This document shows positions 39,577 to 49,326 of a DNA stretch of 56,804 nucleotides, in pieces. The translations under genes and the position numbers were made by a program. Every line of letters begins with the position of its first letter. The stretch's first letter is position 1. The notes under the pieces are model-generated. The model saw nothing but the letters and a program-made list of their open reading frames with translations. It ran no database searches and had not been told where the DNA came from. The stretch comes from Caldifarciminota bacterium (GTDB lineage: Bacteria > Hydrothermota > Hydrothermia > B15-G9): assembly GCA_015489175.1 (NCBI GenBank), contig WGAI01000006.1, positions 1-56,804 of the forward strand. The letters run 5' to 3'.

Positions 39577-42432
39577 ATGGGCGCAAGAAAGATCGTGGTC
39601 AAGGGAGCGAAGGTCCACAACCTGAAAAACATTGATGTCGAGATACCTCGAGAGAAGCTCGTCGTTATAACCGGGCTATCAGGCTCAGGCAAGTCGTCGC
39701 TCGCTTTTGATACCCTTTATGCCGAGGGGCAGAGGCGATATGTAGAGTCGCTGTCAGCTTACGCTCGTCAGTTCCTCGGCCTGATGGAAAAGCCGGATGT
39801 CGATTTCATAGAGGGACTTTCACCTGCTATCGCCATCCAACCGCGCCGTGCGTCGAAGAACCCGCGATCCACAGTCGCCACTGTCACGGAGATCTACGAC
39901 TACATGAGGCTACTTTTCGCAAGGATTGGGGTCCCGCATTGCCCAATTCACGGCGTAGAGATGAAATCCCGCAGTGTGGATGAGATCGTGGACGAGATAA
40001 TGCAGAATCCAAAAGGGTCGAGGCTTCAAATACTCGCCCCGATCGTGCGCGGCAGGAAAGGCGAATATAAGGATCTGATCGAAAAAATCGCAAGAAAAGG
40101 GTTTGTCAGGGTCAGGATTGATGGGAAAATCTACAATGTCGAGGAAGCCCCTGAGCTGGAACGCTATAAGATGCACAACATCGACATAATCGTTGACCGA
40201 CTTATACTCAAGCCCGGTATCAGGTCGAGGCTTGCGGACTCCATCGAGCAGGCTTTGAAAGAGGCCGATGGTTTCGTGACGGTCATAATCAACGATCGCG
40301 AGATGAATTTCAGCGAAAAACTGGCCTGTCCGATATGCGGCTATTCCATGCCGGAGATAGAGCCGCGCCTGTTCTCTTTCAACTCGCCTTACGGCGCATG
40401 TCCCGTGTGTTCGGGACTTGGCATAAAAATGGAGATCGATGTCAACCTCATAGTCCCGGATTCGTCGATCTCGATAATGGATGGTGCAGTTAAGCCATGG
40501 GGTGTGCCGAACGATTTTGTGTGGTCAAAACTCAAGCGTCTGGCAGGCTATTACGGCGTGAATCTCAATACGCCGTGGAAAGACCTGCCTGAAATCTTCC
40601 GAAATGTCGTGCTTTACGGCGTTGAAGACATGAAAGAATACGACGAAGATAACCCGGTGCCCATGTTCTACTTCTGGGAAGGGGTGATTCCCAATCTCTG
40701 GCGGCGCTACTACACGACAGAGTCCGATTGGGTAAGGGAGGAGATCGAGAAATACATGGTCAGACGTGTGTGTCCGGCATGTGGCGGGTCGAGGTTGAGG
40801 CGTGAGGCACTATCTGTAACGATAAAAGGCTATAACATCTGGGACATCAGCCAGATGACCATAAGAAAAGCCTTTGATTTCTTCCGCGCGATCTCACCTG
40901 AACACGATTTCGGCATGGAAGGAGTGGAGCCGCTTGATGAGCGCGAATGGATGATAGCGCATCAGGTGGTTCGCGAGATACTGGCGCGCCTCAAATTCCT
41001 GCTGGATGTGGGACTTGACTACCTGACACTGCACAGGCCTACGGAGACGCTGTCTGCGGGTGAAGATCAGCGGGTCAGGCTTGCGACACAGATTGGCTCA
41101 GGGCTAACTGGCGTGCTGTATGTGCTCGACGAGCCGTCTATCGGGCTCCATCCCCGCGACACGGATCGACTTATCAAAACGCTTATGGAGCTGCGCGACC
41201 TTGGAAACACCGTCGTTGTTGTGGAGCACGACAGGGAAACGATAGAAGCGGCGGATTGGGTCATCGATCTGGGACCGGGCGCAGGCGAGAACGGCGGCTA
41301 TGTCGTCGCCACCGGCACACCAGAGGACATATCTAAAAATCCGAATTCGCTGACCGGACTTTACCTATCAAGAAAAATGGACATCCCGGTGCCGAAAAAG
41401 AGGAGAGAGCCTGGAGAAAAATGGCTCGTGGTTCGTGGGGCAAGGGAAAACAACCTCAAAAACATCGATGTCAGGATTCCTCTCAGCCTATTTGTCTGCG
41501 TGACGGGCGTATCCGGTTCAGGTAAGTCGTCGCTTGTGGAAGACACGCTGTATCGCGCCCTGAAAAAACACTTTTACGATTCAAGGGACAGGGTTGGCGA
41601 CCACGACGGGATCGACGGGCTCGAACATCTGGACAAGGTGGTCAACATAGACCAGTCGCCCATAGGTCGCACCCCAAGGTCAAATCCTGCGACATACACC
41701 GGCGTTTTCACTCCGATCAGAGAGCTGTTCGCATCCCTCAGGGAGTCCCGAGTGCGTGGCTATTCGCCCGGAAGGTTCTCGTTCAATGTCAAAGGCGGAC
41801 GATGCGAAGCCTGTAGGGGAGAAGGATTTATCAGGATAGAAATGCAGTTTCTGCCCGATGTCTATGTGCCGTGCGAGGTATGTAAGGGAAAAAGGTATAA
41901 CCGTGAAACACTTGAGGTGAAATACAAAGGCAAATCCATCGCCGATGTGCTTGAGATGTCAGTCGATGAGGCGCTCGAACTGTTTTCAGATGTGCCCACG
42001 ATAAAGAGAAAACTCCAGCTCCTGTCAGATGTGGGGCTGGGTTACATAAAACTCGGACAACCCGCAACCACATTGTCGGGCGGTGAAGCACAGCGCGTGA
42101 AGCTGGCGAAGGAGCTTTCAAGGGTGGCCACAGGAAGGACAATTTACATCCTCGACGAGCCCACAACGGGTCTTCATTTCGATGATGTCAGAAAGCTCAT
42201 CGATGTCCTGCAAAGGCTGGTCGATAAGGGCAACACGGTTCTCGTCATCGAGCACAATTTAGATGTCATAAAATCGGCAGACTGGATCATCGATCTCGGA
42301 CCCGAAGGCGGGGATCAGGGGGGATACATAGTTGCAGAAGGGCCACCCGAGAAGATCGCAGAGGTCGAAAACTCTTACACCGGACAGTTCCTCAAAAAGG
42401 AATTGATAACAAGAAAAAAGAAAAGGGGATGA
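39577..42432 (+). CDS. uvrA: Excinuclease ABC subunit A
   Basis: A 951-residue DNA damage recognition ATPase of nucleotide excision repair with two ABC modules. Walker A1 is [16 protein letters not shown] near residue 33. A first zinc finger (CPIC...CPVC, about 249-280) follows, then Walker A2 [10 protein letters not shown] near 645, a second zinc finger (CEAC...CEVC, about 748-771) and signature 2, [13 protein letters not shown], near 832. The first signature reads [13 protein letters not shown] near 492 instead of the usual TLSGGEAQR, a small but notable change. Length and everything else are canonical. AAGAAGGTGA precedes the ATG. Confidence 0.96.
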   Translation: MGARKIVVKGAKVHNLKNIDVEIPREKLVVITGLSGSGKSSLAFDTLYAEGQRRYVESLSAYARQFLGLMEKPDVDFIEGLSPAIAIQPRRASKNPRSTVATVTEIYDYMRLLFARIGVPHCPIHGVEMKSRSVDEIVDEIMQNPKGSRLQILAPIVRGRKGEYKDLIEKIARKGFVRVRIDGKIYNVEEAPELERYKMHNIDIIVDRLILKPGIRSRLADSIEQALKEADGFVTVIINDREMNFSEKLACPICGYSMPEIEPRLFSFNSPYGACPVCSGLGIKMEIDVNLIVPDSSISIMDGAVKPWGVPNDFVWSKLKRLAGYYGVNLNTPWKDLPEIFRNVVLYGVEDMKEYDEDNPVPMFYFWEGVIPNLWRRYYTTESDWVREEIEKYMVRRVCPACGGSRLRREALSVTIKGYNIWDISQMTIRKAFDFFRAISPEHDFGMEGVEPLDEREWMIAHQVVREILARLKFLLDVGLDYLTLHRPTETLSAGEDQRVRLATQIGSGLTGVLYVLDEPSIGLHPRDTDRLIKTLMELRDLGNTVVVVEHDRETIEAADWVIDLGPGAGENGGYVVATGTPEDISKNPNSLTGLYLSRKMDIPVPKKRREPGEKWLVVRGARENNLKNIDVRIPLSLFVCVTGVSGSGKSSLVEDTLYRALKKHFYDSRDRVGDHDGIDGLEHLDKVVNIDQSPIGRTPRSNPATYTGVFTPIRELFASLRESRVRGYSPGRFSFNVKGGRCEACRGEGFIRIEMQFLPDVYVPCEVCKGKRYNRETLEVKYKGKSIADVLEMSVDEALELFSDVPTIKRKLQLLSDVGLGYIKLGQPATTLSGGEAQRVKLAKELSRVATGRTIYILDEPTTGLHFDDVRKLIDVLQRLVDKGNTVLVIEHNLDVIKSADWIIDLGPEGGDQGGYIVAEGPPEKIAEVENSYTGQFLKKELITRKKKRG

Positions 42433-42445
42433 TCTCTCATCCCCT
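42424..42445. terminator. Hairpin between convergent uvrA and FIST genes
   Basis: An AGGGGATGA/TCATCCCCT stem with a TCTC loop spans the uvrA stop codon. The 5' flank is A-rich (AAAAGAAAAG) and the 3' flank moderately T-rich, so it can act for both genes. Confidence 0.6.
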
Positions 42446-42473
42446 GATATTTCGTCAATGCTGAAGTAGATTC

Positions 42474-43715
42474 TCAGGCGAGCTCTTCTCCTATAACCAT
42501 TGCTGTTATCGTCTGGTTGTGGTGCCAGAGAGGTATCAGGTCGGTGTTGCCGGTCTCTCCGTAAGTTGAGAACCCGATGATCGGCGTATCTTCGCCGACT
42601 ATCTTCTTAATCTCGGCTATTTCGCGTTCTTTTGTTCCGTATATGTCGCTGAGTATGTCGCGCAGGATGCAATCGAACAGAAGCACAGCTCCTATCTTAT
42701 CGGGATTGCCGGCCCTTCTTATGGCCTCCTTGACGGCCTCAACCATCGCATTCACATGCATGTCAGGCGTTGAGCTGAACAGAGTCAACCCTGTCCCTAT
42801 GGGGACATCCGAGTAGAAGAGCATGCTCCCGTCGCCGAGTATTCTGGCAGGACTACGAACCTTCCATATCTTGGACGATGGCTCGATGGTGCCGAACGGA
42901 TGCTCTGCAAACTTTGCGTTCGCATCCTCTATGCTTGAAACACCGAGCCACTCCATATAGACTTCCACTGCAGGGCGGTTGTTGATCTTGCGGACAATTC
43001 GAGGCGTCTGTCCGTTTTCGGTCACCACGCCAAATTTGGACGGATCATCAGACGGCTTAAATCCGATTTTTATCCCAACTCCAATCTTAAGTGTGGTGTA
43101 AAGAGCGGCTACGGAAACAGCTTTTGAATGGGCACCGTGTTTCGAGTAAACATAAGTCTCTTTGAACTTGAGATCATCGCCTGCCGAACCTCCCGCCGCC
43201 TGAATTTTATTCAGCGTGGCACCGGCTATACCACTCAACACACGTTCCTCCTTTCCGCTAAGCCCGTCGATCGAAATAAGCATGTTGTAAGGCAAAGAAC
43301 GCAGAGCGGATAGAGGATCGACATTCTGCGATCTGATGAAATATAGCTCCATCTGAGCCTGCATCGTGCTGAACGCTTCGCGAACAGCCTCCGCTCCACT
43401 GCTCTCCGGGGCATCTCCTATGGGCGCATAAGCTGTGTTAACCGAGAATACCGTCTTGGGAGCCTGGATACTCAAAGCCACAATTGAGTTCTTGTGGAAA
43501 CCCGTAGATGAGATCTCACCAGCTGTCGAATTCCCCCAAACCTCACCACCAAGCTCGTTCTTGATGGTGCTCACCACCTCTTCCTGAGAATTGGGTATGT
43601 TTGTGGATGCGAAAACCACCGTAAGGGTGGGAGGTTTGTCGAGCCCATTCCTCAGCTCCGCGACCACATCGCCGACATTGTTCCCCTCTGCGAAGACAAA
43701 CTTTAGATTTTTCAT
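42474..43715 (-). CDS. FIST domain sensory protein
   Basis: A 413-residue protein with FIST-N and FIST-C parts. LTVVFASTN...VWGNSTAGEISSTGF is the FIST-N hallmark (W-G-x-S-T-A-G-E). SIDGLSGKEERVLSGI and AAGGSAGDD lie in the middle, and the C-terminal LLFDCILRDI, IIGFSTYGE and T-I-T-AMVIGEEL are FIST-C. FIST domains bind small ligands such as amino acids in signalling proteins. This one has no kinase, PAS or HTH partner domain fused. It is divergently arranged with the coo operon, and AGGAGG precedes its ATG. Confidence 0.88.
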   Translation of the reverse strand: MKNLKFVFAEGNNVGDVVAELRNGLDKPPTLTVVFASTNIPNSQEEVVSTIKNELGGEVWGNSTAGEISSTGFHKNSIVALSIQAPKTVFSVNTAYAPIGDAPESSGAEAVREAFSTMQAQMELYFIRSQNVDPLSALRSLPYNMLISIDGLSGKEERVLSGIAGATLNKIQAAGGSAGDDLKFKETYVYSKHGAHSKAVSVAALYTTLKIGVGIKIGFKPSDDPSKFGVVTENGQTPRIVRKINNRPAVEVYMEWLGVSSIEDANAKFAEHPFGTIEPSSKIWKVRSPARILGDGSMLFYSDVPIGTGLTLFSSTPDMHVNAMVEAVKEAIRRAGNPDKIGAVLLFDCILRDILSDIYGTKEREIAEIKKIVGEDTPIIGFSTYGETGNTDLIPLWHHNQTITAMVIGEELA

Positions 43716-43744
43716 ATAAAGAACCTCCTGCGTGTGAGAGCATT

Positions 43745-43773
43745 ATTTTATATGTTGTTAACATAATCTTCAA
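43745..43773 (-). promoter_or_regulatory. Promoter of the FIST gene with palindromic operator in the spacer
   Basis: On the minus strand, TTGAAG (43768-43773) and TAAAAT (43745-43750) are separated by exactly 17 bases. The spacer contains TATGTT-GTT-AACATA (43751-43765), a perfect inverted repeat positioned where a repressor would block polymerase. Confidence 0.6.
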
Positions 43774-43904
43774 ACAAATGGTGAAATACAGCATGCCACA
43801 ATAAAAATCACAGTCTTTAGCTATCTGTTTCCACGCTTCCGTTTTTAAATGGTTACCGATTTAATACCCTTTGTCGCATTGACTTAACATATTATCCATT
43901 GTGG

Positions 43905-43934
43905 TTGAAAAACTAATCTCATAAGTTATATAAT
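43905..43934 (+). promoter_or_regulatory. Putative promoter of the coo operon
   Basis: TTGAAA (43905-43910) and a perfect TATAAT (43929-43934) are spaced 18 bases apart, 23 bases before the cooF ATG. A TTAACATA element at 43884-43891 upstream of the -35 box repeats half of the operator in the FIST promoter. No clear CooA-type site was found. Confidence 0.6.
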
Positions 43935-43957
43935 GGCAATGTAAAATGGAGGCACGA

Positions 43958-44572
43958 ATGATGAAGACCGTGTTTGTGCATCCCGAGAAGTGTATCGGGT
44001 GCAGGCATTGCGAAATTGCCTGTGCCGTAGAGCACTCACGGTCCAAAGATATCTTTGGACTCGTGACAGAATCCCCTCCACCCATGCCACGAATACATGT
44101 AGAAGTTGGCGTTGACCTTCTAACCTTCCCAAACAGATGTCGTCACTGCGATCCTGCCCCGTGCATGCAGGTTTGTCCAACAGGTGCGCTTTACAGGGAC
44201 AATAACACATGGTCAGTGCTTGTTGATTATGAAAAATGTATTGCCTGCGCGATGTGTGCGATGGTCTGTCCGTTTGACATCATATCGTTCCACAGGGTCT
44301 GGAATGTGACATTTGATCATGAGGTAAATGCCAAATGCGATCACTGCATAGAGAGGCAATTGCGGGGCGAAATACCGGCATGTGTTGAGGCCTGCAAGAC
44401 CGGGGCTCTCGAATTTGGCGATGCAAACGACATAATCCGCAATTCGCGCAAAGACTTCACCCTCAGGACGACAATGGCCCTGAAGGGTGAGTCCGCTCCT
44501 GAACTTCCTGAAAGCATATCACAATTCAGAGAAGTAATGAAAAAAGTAGCAAAACTTGGCCCTTTGGGCTGA
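43958..44572 (+). CDS. cooF: CooF-type 4Fe-4S electron-transfer ferredoxin
   Basis: About 204 residues with four Fe-S cluster motifs: CIGCRHCEIACAVEHS at the N-terminus, CRHCDPAPCMQVCPTGAL, CIACAMCAMVCPFDII, and CDHC...CVEACKTGAL. This arrangement is typical of CooF, which takes electrons from CO dehydrogenase. The start is at 43958 (or 43961), since GGAGG lies five to eight bases upstream. The longer frame from 43946 has the ribosome site inside it. The gene is 12 bases ahead of cooS. Confidence 0.92.
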   Translation: MMKTVFVHPEKCIGCRHCEIACAVEHSRSKDIFGLVTESPPPMPRIHVEVGVDLLTFPNRCRHCDPAPCMQVCPTGALYRDNNTWSVLVDYEKCIACAMCAMVCPFDIISFHRVWNVTFDHEVNAKCDHCIERQLRGEIPACVEACKTGALEFGDANDIIRNSRKDFTLRTTMALKGESAPELPESISQFREVMKKVAKLGPLG

Positions 44573-44584
44573 GGAGGCATTGCC

Positions 44585-46483
44585 ATGGATATCAAGCCTA
44601 AACTCGTAAAGGAATTGATAGAGGAGAGGACAATCGACGAAGCTGCCAGAGAAGTTATGGCGAAAGCCATCGAAGATGGCATTGAAACAGTGTGGGACAG
44701 GCTTGAGGCGCAGCAGCCTCAATGCGGTTTTGGGCAGCTCGGTTTATGTTGTAACAGGTGTGCGATGGGGCCGTGCAGGATCTCTCCTTTTGGTGAGACT
44801 GGCCCGACAAGGGGTGTTTGTGGCGCTGACGCTAATGTTATAGCGGCAAGAAACTTGTTGGATGACCTCCTTGTTGGCGCAGCGGCCCATTCCGACCACG
44901 GCAGGGAAGTGGTGGAAGTGCTGCTCAAGACTGCCGAGGGCAAAGCGCAGGGTTATGAGATCATCGATGAAGAGAAACTTAAGGCAGTTGCGAGGGAATA
45001 CGAGATTGAGGTCGAGGGCAGGAGCAGCAAGGAGATCGCAAAAGACCTTGCTCTCGCAATGCTCGAAGAGTTTGGCACCATAAAGAACAAAATCCAGTTT
45101 GCTGAAGTCAGGCCCCCAGAAAAGACCAAAGAGACATGGCGCAAAGCTGGTATCGTGCCGAGAAGCGTTGACCGAGAGATCGTTGAGGCTGCACACAGGG
45201 TCCACATGGGCGTTGATTCCGATTATGTCAACATTCTACTCCACGCCCTGAGGACATCGCTTTCGGACGGATGGGGCGGCTCGATGATGGCAACCGAGAT
45301 CTCGGATGTGCTGTTCGGCACCCCTAAGCCCGTCACATCCTATGTAAACCTCGGCGTCCTCAAAAAGGATATGGTCAACATCGTGCTTCACGGCCACAAT
45401 CCTGTCCTGTCGGAGATGGTGGTCAAGGCTGCTGATGAGCCTGAGCTCATCGAATACGCAAAGAAGATGGGCGCTAAGGGGATTAACCTCGTCGGCATGT
45501 GCTGCACTGGAAACGAAGTTCTCATGAGGCAGGGCATCCCCATTGCAGGTAACATGCTGAACCAGGAGCTTGCCATCGCCACGGGGGCGGTCGAGGTTAT
45601 GCTGATTGACTATCAGTGCATTTTCCCGTCGATAACTAAAACCGCGAGCTGCTACCACACGAAAGTCGTCTCCACATCCGAAAAAGCGAAGTTCCCCGGT
45701 GCAATCCACATGGAATTCCATCCTGAAAACGCATACGACACGGCGAAAGAGATCATCAAACTCGCAATCGAGAACTTCCCCAATAGGGACCCCAATCGCG
45801 TCAAGATACCGAACAAACCTATGAAGATGATGGCCGGCTTCTCTGTCGAAGCCTTGAAAAGCGCGCTTGGCGGTTCGTTCAAACCTTTGATCGACGCAAT
45901 CGTCGAGGGTAAGATACGGGGTGCAGCTGGCGTCGTGGGATGTAACAATCCCAAGATTAAGCAGGATTACGGCCATATAACCCTTGCCAAAGAGTTGATA
46001 AAACGGGACATAATCGTGCTCGAAACCGGTTGCGCCGCTATCGCTTCAGGTAAGGCCGGGCTCCTATTGCCCGAAGCTGCCGAGCTTGCGGGTGAGGGGC
46101 TCAAATCGATCGTAACCGCACTCGGCGTCCCGCCTGTTCTCCACATGGGCTCATGCGTGGACTGCTCAAGGATACTCGTCCTCGCAGCCGAGCTCGCCAA
46201 GACGCTTAATGTCGCAATAAGTGATCTGCCGGTCGCAGGTGCCGCACCTGAATGGTATTCCCAGAAGGCGATATCGATAGGCGCTTACTTCGTCGCATCG
46301 GGCGTGTTCACCGTGCTCGGATTGCCGCTTAAGGTCTATGGAAGCAAGGATGTGCTGAATCTGCTCACAGAAGGCGTTGAGGGTGTCGTTGGAGGTAAGT
46401 TCGCCATAGAGCCCGATCCGATCAGAGCCGCAGAACTCATCTCAGCACACATCGAGAAGAAACGCAAAGCGCTTGGTATTTGA
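44585..46483 (+). CDS. cooS: Anaerobic carbon monoxide dehydrogenase catalytic subunit (Ni-CODH)
   Basis: A 632-residue enzyme that oxidises CO to CO2 at a Ni-Fe-S C-cluster. D- and B-cluster cysteines are at about 47, 55, 56, 59, 64 and 79 (CGFGQLGLCCNRCAMGPC). C-cluster ligands are all present: His in HGHNP near 268, and Cys in GMCCTG (about 305), DYQCIFPS (about 344), GCNNPK (about 452), GCAAIASGKAG (about 481) and GSCVDCS (about 523). The conserved lysine is in WYSQKA near 560. No acetyl-CoA synthase gene is near, so it is the monofunctional type. GAGGAGG precedes the ATG. Confidence 0.96.
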   Translation: MDIKPKLVKELIEERTIDEAAREVMAKAIEDGIETVWDRLEAQQPQCGFGQLGLCCNRCAMGPCRISPFGETGPTRGVCGADANVIAARNLLDDLLVGAAAHSDHGREVVEVLLKTAEGKAQGYEIIDEEKLKAVAREYEIEVEGRSSKEIAKDLALAMLEEFGTIKNKIQFAEVRPPEKTKETWRKAGIVPRSVDREIVEAAHRVHMGVDSDYVNILLHALRTSLSDGWGGSMMATEISDVLFGTPKPVTSYVNLGVLKKDMVNIVLHGHNPVLSEMVVKAADEPELIEYAKKMGAKGINLVGMCCTGNEVLMRQGIPIAGNMLNQELAIATGAVEVMLIDYQCIFPSITKTASCYHTKVVSTSEKAKFPGAIHMEFHPENAYDTAKEIIKLAIENFPNRDPNRVKIPNKPMKMMAGFSVEALKSALGGSFKPLIDAIVEGKIRGAAGVVGCNNPKIKQDYGHITLAKELIKRDIIVLETGCAAIASGKAGLLLPEAAELAGEGLKSIVTALGVPPVLHMGSCVDCSRILVLAAELAKTLNVAISDLPVAGAAPEWYSQKAISIGAYFVASGVFTVLGLPLKVYGSKDVLNLLTEGVEGVVGGKFAIEPDPIRAAELISAHIEKKRKALGI

Positions 46484-46494
46484 TACAAACCAAC

Positions 46495-46530
46495 AAGGGG
46501 GCAGGCAGCGATTGACTGACCTGTCCCCTT
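46495..46530 (+). other. Intercistronic hairpin between cooS and cooC
   Basis: AAGGGGGCAGG (46495-46505) pairs over 11 positions, with one G-T pair, with CCTGTCCCCTT (46520-46530). No T-run follows. It ends 13 bases before the cooC ATG, a position where it could govern cooC translation or protect the cooS message. Confidence 0.65.
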
Positions 46531-46543
46531 GAACATTTCAGCC

Positions 46544-47419
46544 ATGCCTAAAAAAGATGCCAGAAGAGAGAAGATTTTTGAAGCGGCTCAGAAGATAAAA
46601 GAGCGCGCCCACCCTGATGAAAAAGGGTTCCGTGTGGTCATCACAGGTAAAGGTGGCGCTGGAAAGACGACCCTGACTGCCCTGTTAGCTAAGTTGTTCA
46701 AGCTGGATGGATATGAAGTGCTCGCCGTTGATGAAGATCCGCAGATAAACCTGCCATATGCGCTCGGTGTGCCGCCTGAAACTGACATTGTCCCGCTGTC
46801 AAGAAATTTCGATTACATCGAGGAGAAGACCGGAGCGCGCCCCGGAGAGACATGGGGCGTAATGTTGTCCCTGAACCCCGATGTCAAAGATGTCATCGAT
46901 AGGTTCGGTATGAAGACGGAGGACGGGATAAACCTTCTGGTCATGGGTAGCGTGGTTCAGGCCGCAACGGGCTGCCTTTGCCCGGAAAATGCGCTCCTCG
47001 ATGCCGTTATGCGGTTCATAAGCCTGCGCGAAGGTGAGGTCATCCTCATGGACACTCAAGCGGGCGTCGAGCATTTCGGGCGCGCACTCGCCCAGGGTTT
47101 CTCTCAAGCTGTTATCATCACTGAGCCCACATTCAACGCATTTCAGGTGGCCAAACATTCACTAAAACTCTCGAAAGAGCTTGGGATACCTCACACCCAT
47201 CTGGCTGTTAACAAGGTGCGTAGCCCTAACGATATGGAACGGCTGAAACGGATAGCCGGAGACACGCTGTCCGAGTTCACAAATGTGTTTCCGCTCCCTT
47301 ACGACGAGGAGATTTTGAAATATGAACCGAATGTCTCCCACCTTCTGAAAATTTCGTCCCCGTTCGTTGAGGCTGCCAGAGAGATAAAAGAGACGCTGAA
47401 AAAGCTTGGAGAGGGATAA
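46544..47419 (+). CDS. cooC: CODH nickel-insertion accessory ATPase
   Basis: A 291-residue MinD/SIMIBI P-loop ATPase that inserts nickel into CODH. Deviant Walker A GKGGAGKTTL lies near residue 37, VDEDPQINLPYALG follows, and GCLCPENALL carries the CxC motif that binds nickel in CooC. EVILMDTQAGVEHFGRAL matches Walker B/switch II, and VNKVR is the base-recognition motif. An extra helix of about 35 residues precedes the core. Start choice is uncertain: ATG 46544 lacks a Shine-Dalgarno sequence, and TTG 46529 overlaps the hairpin. Confidence 0.92.
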   Translation: MPKKDARREKIFEAAQKIKERAHPDEKGFRVVITGKGGAGKTTLTALLAKLFKLDGYEVLAVDEDPQINLPYALGVPPETDIVPLSRNFDYIEEKTGARPGETWGVMLSLNPDVKDVIDRFGMKTEDGINLLVMGSVVQAATGCLCPENALLDAVMRFISLREGEVILMDTQAGVEHFGRALAQGFSQAVIITEPTFNAFQVAKHSLKLSKELGIPHTHLAVNKVRSPNDMERLKRIAGDTLSEFTNVFPLPYDEEILKYEPNVSHLLKISSPFVEAAREIKETLKKLGEG

Positions 47420-47420
47420 A

Positions 47421-48671
47421 ATGGACATAGTGATCGTTGGAGCAGGGCCTGCCGGCGTAACAGTGGCGGAAACATTGAGGGAATTGGGCTATGACGCTGA
47501 GATCACGATGTTGAGCAAGGAGCCGTTCCCTCCGTATTCGCCTCCTCTCATGGCTGATTACCTTGAGACATCTGGGAAAAGCAAGTTGATATTCTGGAAG
47601 GGCAGCGATTTCGCAGAGAAGCACGACATCAGGTTGAAGACAGGTGTTGAGGTAGTGGGCATCAGTCCATCCAGCAAGAGAATTCACTTATCTGACGGCG
47701 GCGAAATTGGTTACGATAAGCTTGTAATCGCGTCCGGCAGCAAGATGTGGATACCGCTCGAATGCAGGTGCGGCGAGGCAAAAGGACGAGTCCAGTATTA
47801 CAACTTTAAGTCCCTGTCGGCAGTTAGCCACCTCCTTAAGGAGGTACAAAAAGGCGCGAATAAAGCTGTTGTTGTGGGCGCAGGCTTCATTGGCATGGAA
47901 ATCGCCATAACACTGAGGAGAATAGGGCTTGAGGTTCTGGTCGTTGAGATGCAGGACAGGATACTTCCCAGAATGGTTAGCCGTGAGACATCCCGTTACC
48001 TCGAAAACATCGTCAGGGATCTCGGCATCGAGCTGCTCCTGAACTCGCGTGGCGTAATGCTCAAAGGTGAAGAAGTTGCTGAGGAGCTCCTTCTTGGAGA
48101 TGGCAGGTCAATAAAGGGAGACCTGTTCATCGCAGCTACAGGGGTGAGGCCGAATGTCGAATTTCTTAAGGATAGCGGAATTGAGGTCGGGCGCGGCATC
48201 AGCGTGAACGAGTATCTCGAGACCAATATCCCGGACATTTACGCATGCGGCGATGTCGCGAATGTGCGCGATATTGTGACTGGCAACGCTTACCCACATG
48301 CTATATACCCTGAAGCAATCCATCAAGGTAAAACAGTGGCGCTTAACATCATGGGATACCGCAAACCTTATGACGGCGGCCTCAATATGAACAGCCTGTA
48401 TCATTTTCATCTCCCGCTCATAAGCGAAGGCGCGATGGTTGGCGAAGTTGAGCCCGATGAGACCCTTTTCTATGAAGACGGCAGCGTCATGCGGAAAATC
48501 GACATAAAAGACGAGAAAATACTCAGATTTGAGCTCGTGGGCGACAAAAAGGGCATTGGTTTTCTCCACACTTTGCTTGTGAAAAGGGAAAATGTGGACA
48601 GGATTAAGGACAGGATTTTGCTCGGCAAATACAATCATGCACATCTGATACTTGAAACATTATCGCATTAG
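47421..48671 (+). CDS. FAD/NAD(P)-dependent oxidoreductase (CODH-associated)
   Basis: A 416-residue pyridine nucleotide-disulfide-type flavoprotein. FAD loop VIVGAGPAGVTVAE is at residue 4, NAD(P) loop VVVGAGFIGMEIAITL near 153 with acidic VVEMQDRILPR after it, and FAD phosphate motif IYACGDVAN near 272. No redox-active CxxxxC pair is evident. In CODH clusters such FNOR proteins pass electrons from CooF ferredoxin to NAD(P)+. The start is at 47421, preceded by GGAGAGG. The cooC stop is two bases upstream, so the pair is co-translated. Confidence 0.88.
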   Translation: MDIVIVGAGPAGVTVAETLRELGYDAEITMLSKEPFPPYSPPLMADYLETSGKSKLIFWKGSDFAEKHDIRLKTGVEVVGISPSSKRIHLSDGGEIGYDKLVIASGSKMWIPLECRCGEAKGRVQYYNFKSLSAVSHLLKEVQKGANKAVVVGAGFIGMEIAITLRRIGLEVLVVEMQDRILPRMVSRETSRYLENIVRDLGIELLLNSRGVMLKGEEVAEELLLGDGRSIKGDLFIAATGVRPNVEFLKDSGIEVGRGISVNEYLETNIPDIYACGDVANVRDIVTGNAYPHAIYPEAIHQGKTVALNIMGYRKPYDGGLNMNSLYHFHLPLISEGAMVGEVEPDETLFYEDGSVMRKIDIKDEKILRFELVGDKKGIGFLHTLLVKRENVDRIKDRILLGKYNHAHLILETLSH

Positions 48672-48705
48672 CTAAAAACTCAGGGACGACAAAAGGGAGG
48701 CAGTT

Positions 48706-49326
48706 ATGCATATTCCCGATGGGTTTCTATCTGTTCCGGTAGCTACATCTACCTACGCCATTTCAGGGGCATGGGTAGGTTACTCGATAAAGAAGGTGCA
48801 GGAAAAGGTCGGTGAGAAGGCGGTGCCTGCCATGGGGGTTCTTGCCGCCTTCGTTTTTGCAGCGCAGATGATAAATTTCCCGGTGGCAGGTGGGACGAGC
48901 GGGCATCTCGTCGGCGGGACGCTCCTCGCCATCCTGTTTGGGCCGATGGTCGCGAGTGTGATAATGACAGCTATACTCATTGCTCAGGCGTTGCTGTTCG
49001 CCGATGGAGGGATAACAGCGCTCGGTGCAAATATCCTGAACATGGGCATAGTGGCCCCGTTAACCGGCTATTTCGTTTACAAATTCATCAAAAAATGGCA
49101 CTATGGTGCAGCCGTGTTCATTGCATCATGGCTTTCCATAGTGGTATCCGCCATGTTCTGTGCCGTGGAACTCGCCCTTTCAGGGACGATCCCACTTAGA
49201 ATTGCACTTCCAGCAATGACATCGATACATGCAATCATCGGGATTGGGGAAGGGTTGATTACCTATTTCGTTGTAGTTGCTATCAAAAAGATGACACCTT
49301 CTATCGTGGAGGAGGCAGGGATATGA
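48706..49326 (+). CDS. ECF nickel/cobalt transporter substrate-specific subunit (CbiM/NikM)
   Basis: A 206-residue membrane protein beginning MHIPDGFLS. The N-terminal Met-His amino group and His2 form the metal site of CbiM/NikM. Further signatures are [20 protein letters not shown] and [11 protein letters not shown], with about six to seven membrane spans. Since the operon builds the Ni enzyme CODH, nickel is the likely cargo, although cobalt cannot be excluded by sequence alone. GGGAGG precedes the ATG. The stop overlaps the next ATG (ATGA). Confidence 0.92.
   Translation: MHIPDGFLSVPVATSTYAISGAWVGYSIKKVQEKVGEKAVPAMGVLAAFVFAAQMINFPVAGGTSGHLVGGTLLAILFGPMVASVIMTAILIAQALLFADGGITALGANILNMGIVAPLTGYFVYKFIKKWHYGAAVFIASWLSIVVSAMFCAVELALSGTIPLRIALPAMTSIHAIIGIGEGLITYFVVVAIKKMTPSIVEEAGI

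Noticed and set aside
43870-43890. TGTCGCATTGAC as a CooA/FNR-type site upstream of cooF
   Set aside because: The half-sites do not form a symmetric match to either consensus, and spacing is wrong. The TTAACATA element is a better candidate.
45236-45976. 246-codon minus-strand frame inside cooS
   Set aside because: It is antisense to catalytic CODH regions with all ligands intact. No ribosome site and no recognisable domain.
44585-46483. CooS as part of a CODH/acetyl-CoA synthase complex
   Set aside because: No acsB, acsC, acsD or acsE gene is adjacent. CooF, CooC and an FNOR are, which fits the monofunctional form.
48672-48705. Riboswitch (cobalamin or nickel type) before the metal importer
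   Set aside because: The gap is only 34 bases and holds little beyond a ribosome binding site.
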